11,791 bases of DNA from CAVTWJ01 sp963849485 (GTDB lineage Bacteria > Oederibacteriota > Muellerivitia > Muellerivitales > Muellerivitaceae): NCBI GenBank assembly GCA_963849485.1, contig CAWKIF010000058.1, positions 1 to 11,791 on the forward strand, given 5' to 3'. This document shows positions 6,719-11,791 of the stretch, piece after piece; positions within the stretch are counted from its first letter, which is position 1; each line of letters begins with the position of its first letter. A model generated the notes under the pieces. It was not told the DNA's origin and did no database searches. It worked only from the letters and a program-made list of their open reading frames with translations. The position numbers and the translations under genes were made by a program.

Positions 6719-7930
6719 TCAGGAAAGTAAAAGGGGAATCGGTACAGCCCAGAGATTTTTTCCCAGGGGGACCGTATCCCGTCCCGTGGTCGCGAGAACC
6801 CCGAAAGCAGGTCCCTCTTGCGTCTTGAGGAAAGCTTCCAATCCCCTTAAATCCTCTTTCCGGGGCCGTGATCCCCACTTCACTTCCACCGCGAGGACCC
6901 TTTTCTCCGATTCGAGGATGAAATCCACCTCGTAACGCCCCTGGATGTTCCAATAAGAACCCTCGGGGTTGGGAAAAACGGCCTCCGACAAGGCCAACAA
7001 ATTTTGCACGACCCAGTTTTCAAGGATGGCTCCCTTCAAGGGGTGATCGCCCTGGGCCGGGTCCATCCCGGCCAGGTGGGCGGCTAAACCGGAGTCGGCG
7101 AAATAAAGTTTCGGGGATTTAACCAGGCGGCTGGCGCGGTTTCCCAGGTAGGGGGGAAGGCGCCGGATCAGGTAGGACGTTTCCAGGAGGGAAAAATACC
7201 TGGAAAGGGTCATCACGTTCATCTTGGCGTCCCGGGCCAGGTCGGAGAGGCTCAGGATTCCGCCGGTTCTCAGGGCCGCCAGCTTCATCAATTGGCGGAA
7301 ACCCGCCAAGTCCCCGACATGGCTCAAGTCCCTTAAGTCCCTCTCCAGGTAGGTCTGGACATATCCCTTGAACCATATTTCGGGCTTTTTCACGTCACCC
7401 AGGATGACGCTCGGCATCCCGCCCCTCAGGGCATCCGTAAAATCAAAAGGCGGGGCTTTGCCCTCCGGCGGGATTCCCTGAAGCAGGGCTTTGAGAGCGG
7501 GCGGGCGGGTGGTCCTCCCCGCCGCCTCCCGCGGGGTGAAGGGCTGGAGGTCCAGGTAAACCGCCCTTCCCGCCAGGCTTTCCGCTACCCCCTCCAACAG
7601 CCGGAGATTCGCCGAACCGCCGAGGACAAAGGCCCCCTTCCGGCGGTTCCGGTCGACGGATTTTTTTATCGCCAAAAGAATCCCGGGAAACCTCTGGACC
7701 TCGTCCAAGGTCAAGGGGCCGCCCTCCAGGAAGGTTTCGGGGTCGCGTTGGGCCGCCTCCAGGGCCGCGAAATCGTCGAAAGTGACGTAACGCCGTTTGG
7801 AAAAGGCGGGATCGTTCTGGAAAAGCGTGCTTTTGCCGACCTGGCGGGGCCCCGTCAATACGGCGACCGGCATTTCCTCCAAGGCTTCTTTCAGGCGGGC
7901 GGACATTTCCCGGGGCAAGTAATTTGTCAT
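6719..7930 (-). CDS. AAA ATPase with DUF4143, first copy
   Basis: This 403-residue protein has an N-terminal P-loop domain with Walker A GPRQVGKST (27-35), Walker B LTLDEVQR (73-80, D76/E77) and the conserved LGGSANLRLLEG (TGSSN-type) motif. The middle (WFKGYVQTYLERDLRDLSHVGDLAGFRQLMKLAA) is the DUF4143 winged-helix region. The C-terminal GRYEVDFILESEKRVLAVEVKW carries the D...E-x-K pattern of the restriction-nuclease fold. Such ATPases are widespread in bacteria and archaea and their function is mostly unknown. All key residues are present and the length is normal. Transcription probably begins at the start codon itself, because a promoter lies directly upstream and there is no ribosome-binding site. 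The glycosyltransferase follows it. Confidence 0.93.
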   Translation of the reverse strand: MTNYLPREMSARLKEALEEMPVAVLTGPRQVGKSTLFQNDPAFSKRRYVTFDDFAALEAAQRDPETFLEGGPLTLDEVQRFPGILLAIKKSVDRNRRKGAFVLGGSANLRLLEGVAESLAGRAVYLDLQPFTPREAAGRTTRPPALKALLQGIPPEGKAPPFDFTDALRGGMPSVILGDVKKPEIWFKGYVQTYLERDLRDLSHVGDLAGFRQLMKLAALRTGGILSLSDLARDAKMNVMTLSRYFSLLETSYLIRRLPPYLGNRASRLVKSPKLYFADSGLAAHLAGMDPAQGDHPLKGAILENWVVQNLLALSEAVFPNPEGSYWNIQGRYEVDFILESEKRVLAVEVKWGSRPRKEDLRGLEAFLKTQEGPAFGVLATTGRDTVPLGKNLWAVPIPLLLS

Positions 7931-7936
7931 TTTTTA

Positions 7937-7966
7937 ACTATACATGTTAAATATTGACTAAGTCAA
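7937..7966 (-). promoter_or_regulatory. Promoter of the first ATPase, implying a leaderless transcript
   Basis: On the minus strand, -35 TTGACT (7961-7966), an 18-base spacer and -10 TATAGT (7937-7942) each match five of six consensus bases. The -10 ends only six bases before the ATG at 7930, so the predicted transcript starts at or next to the A of the ATG. No Shine-Dalgarno is visible. A perfect palindrome TTGACT-A-AGTCAA (7954-7966) covers the -35 and may be an operator. Confidence 0.68.
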
Positions 7967-8243
7967 GGTGGATTCGGGGAGGGTGGGGAAATCCGGCGCG
8001 GGGATGAAGGATAAGATTTCCACCTGTCCTGTAGGGAAAATTCGAGCGAACCTGGACATCGCGGAAGGTGGGCCAAGGCTTTTCAAGCCATCGCCAAAGG
8101 TCCATCAATGTGATTTTATTTTTCAAATGGCAATTCGCATAGGTTCCGGAGGTCCTCCAACCCAATGTTTGGGGTTAGGACGTTATCCAAAGTGATAGGG
8201 GAAACTTAACCGCTCAATTGAACCAATGAAACACCGACTGGTC

Positions 8244-8441
8244 GTGCCCCTGTGCCGAGGCCACCCGCCGAGGTACAAGCTTTGGGTGTGCCGGTTCCTA
8301 CAGGAACCGGTACCCCTGTGCCGAGGCCACCCGCCGAGGTACAAGCTTTGGGTGTGCCGGTTCCTACAGGAACCGGTGCCCCTATGCCGAGGCTACCCGC
8401 CGAGGTGCGAGCCTTGGGTGTGCCAGACCCTGAGTTTTAAA
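8244..8441 (+). repeat. 66-bp tandem repeat, three units
   Basis: Units start at 8244, 8310 and 8376. Units 1 and 2 are nearly identical. Each ends in GCTTTGGGTGTG (8279-8290 and 8345-8356) followed by a hairpin with arms CCGGTTCCT and AGGAACCGG. Unit 3 keeps the front of the unit with a few changes (GCCTTGGGTGTG, 8411-8422), but its hairpin is replaced by one with wholly different arms, GCCAGACC (8422-8429) and GGTCTGGC (8442-8449). Pairing is conserved while sequence is not. Confidence 0.9.
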
Positions 8442-8452
8442 GGTCTGGCGAA

Positions 8453-8494
8453 GGTTCAAAGAAGTAAGGCTCGACCGTTATTCCCCCATCGTTT
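8453..8494 (+). repeat. 42-nt block shared with 10403-10444, copy 1
   Basis: It starts GGTTCAAAGAAGTAAGG and ends TTCCCCCATCGTTT. Thirty-nine of 42 positions match the copy at 10403-10444 in the same orientation. It follows a motif-plus-hairpin unit directly, as does the other copy at a greater distance. Confidence 0.85.
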
Positions 8495-8563
8495 CTTTGT
8501 AGTGCATCATTGGATGTTGGGGTTGGCCTTAACCCAATTGTCGTTCTTGGCGACTTGGCACCT

Positions 8564-8588
8564 ATGGCTTGCCTGCGAGGCAAGCCAT
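8564..8588. repeat. Perfect 11-bp hairpin
   Basis: ATGGCTTGCCT (8564-8574), loop GCG, AGGCAAGCCAT (8578-8588). There is no flanking T-run on either strand. It lies downstream of the second ATPase gene but about 70 bases after its stop, so a terminator role is unsupported. Confidence 0.8.
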
Positions 8589-8590
8589 GA

Positions 8591-8623
8591 GGTTTGGTTG
8601 TACCCATGCCATACAAAGCATGG
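8591..8623 (+). repeat. Motif GGTTTGGTTGTA plus 6-bp hairpin
   Basis: The motif at 8591-8602 is followed by CCATGC (8604-8609), an 8-nt loop and GCATGG (8618-8623). It is another member of the constant-motif, variable-hairpin set seen at 8279, 8345, 8411, 10098 and 10318. Confidence 0.55.
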
Positions 8624-8655
8624 TGAAATTTTGGTGTTTTTCTGAGATTACAACA

Positions 8656-9816
8656 TCAAATCTCCGCGTCCAATCGCCTTCCCGGCTTGAGTTGTATTAG
8701 AAAATCCCCGGCGGGCAGGCAGAGGATTTTCCCTTTCTTCAAGCGTTCCTTGCCCTGGTACAAGAACAATGCCTTGGCCTCGGGGTAATCCTCCAGGAAA
8801 GACCGGAGGGATTTCAAATCCTTATCTAGGATTTTCGAGGCATGCTTCACTTCAATCCCCCAAAAACCGTCGGGGCCATAAACCACGAAATCCACCTCCG
8901 TACCCGAATGGGTCCTCCAGAAGGAGAGTGTTTGTTTCCCCCCGCCGTAACTGGCCCAGGCCCGGAGGTGCTGGGCGACAAGACCCTCCAGGGCCAAACC
9001 TTCGGCCTCCTCCGGCCGGTCCAAGGGCCCCGAAGGCCGAAGGGACCGGAAAACACCCGCGTCAAAAAAGTAAAACTTCGGGTGTCCGACCAGGCCTCGT
9101 TTGGCCCTTTTGGTGAAGACGGGGATGGTAAAAGAAAGAAGCAAGTCCTCCAAAATGGCGAGGTAACCTTCCACCGTCTTGCGTTCGACCGCGCAGTCGC
9201 GGGCCACGTTGCTGATATTGAGTAAGGAAGCGTGGGAAAAGGCCATCGACTCCAGGAACCTCGAGAAATTACCGATGTTCCGCACCAGACCCTCCTGCTG
9301 GACTTCCTCCCGAAGATACAAAGCCGCGTAGGTGCGTAAAGTGTCGTTCGGGTTGGCCGCTCCCCAAACCAGGGGAAGAAGCCCGCGCTTGAGAGCCAGC
9401 CCCAGGTCAAAAAGGCCTTCCAACTCCGCCGCCATGAAGGGGTGGAGGGTTTGAAGGGAAGCCCGGCCCGCCAGGAGGTCCGACCCGGTCCGCTTGAGTT
9501 TTCGGGCGCTGGAGCCGGTGAGGATGAATCGGTGTCCCCGCTTCTCCTCGATCAGCGAGTGGACGACCGAAAGGAGTTCCGGGGCTTTTTGCACCTCATC
9601 CACCACGAAAGTCTGGGGAGACTCGGAGGCCGCGACGAATTCGCGCAACCGTTCCGGACGGGCCTGGTGAAGGCGAAGGGTTTCAGGATCCAAGAGATCC
9701 AAATAGAGGGATTTCGGAAAACGCTGCTTGATCCATGTAGATTTGCCCGTACCCCGGGGCCCGAACAGAAAAAAACTGGCGGTGGGTGGGGTTAAAAATC
9801 GAGATACCGTTTCCAT
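8656..9816 (-). CDS. AAA ATPase with DUF4143, second copy
   Basis: This 386-residue protein carries Walker A GPRGTGKST (19-27), Walker B TFVVDEVQKAP with DE, and the sensor-like FILTGSSARKLKRTGSDLLAGRA. The DUF4143 middle (YAALYLREEVQQEGLVRNIGNFSRFLESMA, then DCAVERKTVEGYLAILEDLLL) is followed by a C-terminal nuclease-fold stretch, GTEVDFVVYGPDGFWGIEVKHA, with D and E-x-K. It has the same architecture as the gene at 6719-7930 but is clearly divergent, so it is a different subfamily rather than a recent duplicate. The ATG at 9816 lies inside a tandem 11-bp repeat and has no Shine-Dalgarno. The gene is bracketed on both sides by related hairpin arrays and by the shared 42-nt block. Confidence 0.93.
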   Translation of the reverse strand: METVSRFLTPPTASFFLFGPRGTGKSTWIKQRFPKSLYLDLLDPETLRLHQARPERLREFVAASESPQTFVVDEVQKAPELLSVVHSLIEEKRGHRFILTGSSARKLKRTGSDLLAGRASLQTLHPFMAAELEGLFDLGLALKRGLLPLVWGAANPNDTLRTYAALYLREEVQQEGLVRNIGNFSRFLESMAFSHASLLNISNVARDCAVERKTVEGYLAILEDLLLSFTIPVFTKRAKRGLVGHPKFYFFDAGVFRSLRPSGPLDRPEEAEGLALEGLVAQHLRAWASYGGGKQTLSFWRTHSGTEVDFVVYGPDGFWGIEVKHASKILDKDLKSLRSFLEDYPEAKALFLYQGKERLKKGKILCLPAGDFLIQLKPGRRLDAEI

Positions 9817-9833
9817 ATTTGGTCCATATTTGG
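9812..9833. promoter_or_regulatory. Tandem 11-bp repeat over the start codon of the second ATPase
   Basis: TCCATATTTGG occurs twice without a gap (9812-9822 and 9823-9833). The core CCATATTTGG is a near-palindrome. The real start codon is in the first copy. The second copy supplies an out-of-frame ATG at 9827 that opens an 11-codon frame (MDQIWKRYLDF) overlapping the gene start. A dimer-binding site or translational control is possible; both are inferred. Confidence 0.6.
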
Positions 9834-9848
9834 AGTTAGTTATTCCAT

Positions 9849-9877
9849 ATATTAGACCTCTTCAACAAAGGCTTCAA
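9849..9877 (-). promoter_or_regulatory. Candidate promoter of the second ATPase
   Basis: On the minus strand, -35 TTGAAG (9872-9877), a 17-base spacer and -10 TAATAT (9849-9854), each four of six consensus bases. It would give a leader of roughly 25 bases. The evidence is moderate only. Confidence 0.4.
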
Positions 9878-9943
9878 CCGGAAAAAGACCCGCCATGATC
9901 CCTTCTTTACAGCCAAATTGAAGCACGACCATCTTTTGTTGAA
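9861..9943. repeat. Nested inverted repeat upstream of the second ATPase
   Basis: The outer arms TTCAACAAA (9861-9869) and TTTGTTGAA (9935-9943) enclose inner arms GCTTCAA (9871-9877) and TTGAAGC (9918-9924). The inner left arm coincides with the candidate -35. Confidence 0.65.
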
Positions 9944-9980
9944 AGTCCTTAGGCCGGCTTCGCCTTTCAATTGATTTGGA

Positions 9981-10001
9981 TGCTGCCGACTGTCGACTGC
10001 C
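9981..10001. repeat. Heptad repeat array, copy 3
   Basis: Three units, TGCTGCC, GACTGTC and GACTGCC, have the same 7-base period and consensus as at 647-683 and 4971-5005. Confidence 0.65.
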
Positions 10002-10057
10002 TTAAAACCACAAGCTCTTGCATCGAGGCTTCAAGCTGAGATGCGCGATTTAGAAGT

Positions 10058-10357
10058 CCCGGACCTACCAATAATAGGATCCGGGGTTTCATGGCGCGGT
10101 TTGGTGATCCCTATTTCTGGGGAAATAGGGGCGAACTGCCAACCGCTTTACTTCGGTCCCGTCACGATCCCCACCGAAGCCAGGGCCACTCTCCCCAGTG
10201 ATCCCCAAAACCGGAAAACCCCTGGGTCGAGCCGGAAACATCTGCGCCGAACCCGCAAGGTGAGGCGCAGATGTTTGATTGGGCCAAACCCATAGGCGGG
10301 TTGGCTTAGAGATACACGGTTTGGGTGTGTCAACCCAATCTTATAAAGAGGGTTGAC
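10058..10357. repeat. Array of six hairpins, candidate structured RNA or DNA element
   Basis: Six inverted repeats lie in 300 bases: 10058-10066/10076-10085 (9 bp with one bulge); 10109-10117/10122-10130 (9 bp, 4-nt loop); 10151-10157/10173-10179 (7 bp); 10236-10248/10264-10276 (13 bp, perfect); 10283-10291/10298-10305 (8 bp with one bulged A); 10329-10336/10350-10357 (8 bp). The motif GGTTTGGTGAT precedes the second and GGTTTGGGTGTG the last, as in the array at 8279-8623. Confidence 0.75.
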
Positions 10358-10402
10358 GCCTCCAGCCAAAAGTCGGGTTCGGCCCAATAGTTTTTAGGAA
10401 TG

Positions 10403-10444
10403 GGTTCAAAGAAGTATGGTTCGACTGTTATTCCCCCATCGTTT
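10403..10444 (+). repeat. 42-nt block shared with 8453-8494, copy 2
   Basis: It differs from copy 1 at three positions only. The differences are spaced 3 and 6 bases apart, and in the minus-strand frame encoding NDGGITVEPYFFEP all three are silent. The block could therefore be a remnant of coding sequence, or the spacing could be chance. Confidence 0.85.
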
Positions 10445-10477
10445 GTTTTAGGTGTCGGTTTTACCCCATCTTCGCTT

Positions 10478-10506
10478 TTCTCTGTGTCTCCGTGTCTCTG
10501 TGGTAA
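10478..10506 (-). repeat. Common dispersed element, CTCTGTGTCTCCGTGTCTCTG type
   Basis: The minus strand reads CCACAGAGACACGGAGACAC and then AGAG. From general knowledge, sequences of this pattern recur in intergenic regions of many environmental bacterial genomes. There is one copy here. Its role is unknown. Confidence 0.5.
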
Positions 10507-10606
10507 ATTTTGGTTGTTTGCTAAAAGATAAAGCCGGGTCAGAAAGAGCGCCCGGGGCTGATGGAACCGGCTGGTCACCCAAGGAGCATTGGAATCCAGC
10601 GTCCGG

Positions 10607-10840
10607 CTAAAGGTCAGCCATTGATCCAAGATATTCCCGAAACACCCTTAAAAATTCCCCCGGATCGACGATTCGGCATTTAGCGAGTTTTTGCGCGTTC
10701 CCCTTGAGGAAATCATTGCGGTCCCAGGTCACCAGGTAATCCACCTTTTCCAGGTCAGCCGCCGCGAGGATGGAGGCATCCCCCGCCTCCAGGACGGTTC
10801 GATAGGGGCGGATCTCTTTTTCCGGTGGATCATCTACTGC
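10607..10840 (-). pseudogene. PIN-domain toxin, C-terminal half only
   Basis: The 77-codon open stretch reads EIRPYRTVLEAGDASILAAADLEKVDYLVTWDRNDFLKGN and ends YLGSMADL at the TAG 10607-10609. GDASILAAA and YLVTWDRNDF are the third and fourth acidic motifs of a PIN nuclease (D21 and D40 of this stretch). The N-terminal half with the first two acidic residues is missing: the frame meets a TAG (10841-10843) exactly where receptor-like coding sequence begins. No start codon with a ribosome-binding site is visible, and no antitoxin gene is present. It would be inactive as it stands. Confidence 0.8.
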
Positions 10841-11791
10841 CTAATTTGTCGGTGAGCCGTATTCCGGAATGCCGTAGAGCGAGGTCGCCTGCGTCGAGGC
10901 GACGCTACCCGGGGCGCTCATGTACTGCCAGCGATACTCGTTCTGGCCCGTCGTCACGTTCCAGTTGCCGGGAATAGCGGGCTGGTTGTTCAATTGATAC
11001 AGCTCCGACGTGTACGAGCCGTCGCCACCGTTGATCACGCTGCGAAGTCGGATCTGCTGCATGATGTCGTCGTGGGTGGAGGCCTCCGCCATGAACCGGT
11101 GGTGCCCGAGCCATTGCAGCCACCTCGGGAGCTTGTCACGCAGGTCGATGCCATAGGTCAGCATCCAGCGCCAGTCCTGGTTGATCTCGGGATGGTAAAA
11201 GCCGTCACCCTGGTAGTCTTCCATGAAGGTCGACCCGGCATAGGCATTGGGCGCACCGTTCAGAAGGTAGGCGTTCGTATCAACCAAGAGCGCGTTCTGC
11301 GCCGGATTGCCGTTGTCGTGCTGGTTGTCCGGATCCACTTCCAAGTCGTGGTATTCCTGCCTGAAGAAGCTGGCGTCGAAATCCAATGTGCCAACCTTGC
11401 CGGCAAAGATGCTCTGCTGCAGCTCGGCGTGATAGGTCCGCGCCTTGGACTTGGTGTAGTCGGTTCCGTCGATGTTCGGCCCGTTTTGCGCATTGTAGAT
11501 GGCGTTGTTTACGACGCCGGGCTGGAAGTAGGAGGAATATCCGCCGTTTGCCACGCCATTGATGTAGGTGACCGGCGTGCCGGGGGTGAAGACGCCGGGA
11601 ATGGGCAGCTGAGCGGAATTGGTCATGAACATCGAACGAACCAGCGCCTGGGAGGCGCTCAGCGGAGTGGTTGGAACCTGGACTGGAATGAGGCCGCCGT
11701 AGTTCGATCCCGCGGTCTGCTGCGGAGCGAAACCGTAAAGGAACTGGCCGTTGGCATACATCTCCGTGAAGTGGTTCGAAGATGCGCCTAT
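10841..11791 (-). CDS. TonB-dependent receptor-like outer-membrane barrel, partial
   Basis: The frame is open from the right window edge (IGASSNHFTEMYANGQF) to TAG 10841-10843, about 316 residues, so the first ATG at 11761 is internal. Alternating aromatic strands and long loops fit a barrel domain: ARTYHAELQQSIFAGKVGTLDFDASFFRQEYHDLEVD, DWRWMLTYGIDLRDKLPRWLQWLGHHRFMAEAS, NQPAIPGNWNVTTGQNEYRWQYMS. The WLxWLGxHR type of segment recalls TonB-dependent receptors of Verrucomicrobiota (Opitutaceae), an impression from memory. The C-terminus (YGIPEYGSPTN) is not a barrel end with a terminal aromatic, so the gene is cut at the junction with the PIN fragment. Plug domain and signal peptide would lie outside the window. 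Codon choice looks different from the rest of the window. Confidence 0.7.
   Translation of the reverse strand: MGASSNHFTEMYANGQFLYGFAPQQTAGSNYGGLIPVQVPTTPLSASQALVRSMFMTNSAQLPIPGVFTPGTPVTYINGVANGGYSSYFQPGVVNNAIYNAQNGPNIDGTDYTKSKARTYHAELQQSIFAGKVGTLDFDASFFRQEYHDLEVDPDNQHDNGNPAQNALLVDTNAYLLNGAPNAYAGSTFMEDYQGDGFYHPEINQDWRWMLTYGIDLRDKLPRWLQWLGHHRFMAEASTHDDIMQQIRLRSVINGGDGSYTSELYQLNNQPAIPGNWNVTTGQNEYRWQYMSAPGSVASTQATSLYGIPEYGSPTN

Larger units (their letters stand above)
7967..8655. other. Hairpin-rich spacer between the two ATPase genes
   Basis: This 689-base stretch has no supportable gene. Its left third shows no clear structure. From about 8240 it holds a 66-bp tandem repeat, a 42-nt block shared with 10403-10444, an 11-bp hairpin and a motif-plus-hairpin. 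Long plus-strand frames stay open here only because the repeat length is a multiple of three. Confidence 0.65.
9817..10606. other. Hairpin-rich spacer between the second ATPase and the PIN fragment
   Basis: This is about 790 bases without a supportable gene. It holds the ATPase promoter region, a heptad array, six hairpins between 10058 and 10357, the second copy of the 42-nt block, and a common CTCTGTGTCTCCGTG element. The part from 10509 to 10606 shows no clear structure. Confidence 0.6.

Noticed and set aside
7947..8165. Minus-strand 72-residue frame upstream of the first ATPase
   Set aside because: It overlaps the promoter and resembles no family; the composition looks intergenic.
8244..8449. 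CRISPR array
   Set aside because: There are only three units, adjoining without spacers, and no cas gene.
8564..8588. Intrinsic terminator of the second ATPase
   Set aside because: The stem is strong but no T-run follows on the minus strand.
8226..8645. Plus-strand open frame with a repeated 22-residue peptide (PLCRGHPPRYKLWVCRFLQEPV)
   Set aside because: The 66-bp DNA repeat is a multiple of three, so frames stay open automatically. The DNA hairpins, not the peptide, are what unit 3 preserves.
8279..10357. Integron attC sites
   Set aside because: I could not find paired RYYYAAC and GTTRRRY core boxes at the hairpins, and no integrase gene is present.
10330..10629. Minus-strand 99-residue frame after the PIN fragment
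   Set aside because: It starts at TTG, runs through a common dispersed repeat and a hairpin, and matches no family. Only the short peptide shared with 8453-8494 was kept as a finding.

Overview
The window reads as an accessory stretch of a chromosome from a Gram-negative environmental bacterium, probably an uncultured lineage assembled from a metagenome. No gene fixes the phylum. The evidence is a nucleotide-sugar and glycosyltransferase background (GDP-fucose synthesis, GT4 enzyme), several toxin-antitoxin genes, two DUF4143 ATPases and many dispersed hairpin and simple repeats. Every gene I can support lies on the minus strand, so transcription runs from high to low coordinates.

Layout from left to right: a broken GDP-L-fucose synthase (1-445); a DUF433/DUF5615 antitoxin-toxin pair (684-1468); a Phd/PIN (VapBC-like) pair with a good promoter (1641-2347); a membrane protein region with a C-terminal NTF2/VirB8-like part that looks split by frameshifts (2411-3507); a ParB-like protein coupled to it (3504-4817); a repeat-bearing spacer; a GT4 glycosyltransferase with a frameshifted C-terminus (5404-6641); a first AAA/DUF4143 ATPase that appears to be leaderless (6719-7930); a hairpin-rich spacer with a 66-bp tandem repeat; a second AAA/DUF4143 ATPase (8656-9816); a second hairpin-rich spacer; the C-terminal half of a PIN toxin (10607-10840); and a partial TonB-dependent receptor-like barrel (10841-11791).

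Three themes stand out. First, the two spacers flanking the second ATPase share a 42-nt block and a short motif (G[GC][TC]TTGG-TGT) that sits directly 5' of hairpins whose stem sequences differ from site to site. This is the best candidate for an undescribed repeat or RNA family here. Second, small indels, several at homopolymers, break at least the fucose synthase and the glycosyltransferase and probably the membrane protein; this is either real decay or long-read assembly error. Third, at about position 10840 a PIN toxin without its 5' half abuts a receptor gene without its 3' end, which marks a recombination junction or a chimeric contig.

Functionally this looks like a polysaccharide-linked region into which toxin-antitoxin and AAA/nuclease-like modules have accumulated. 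The ParB-like and membrane gene pair is the least familiar gene unit.
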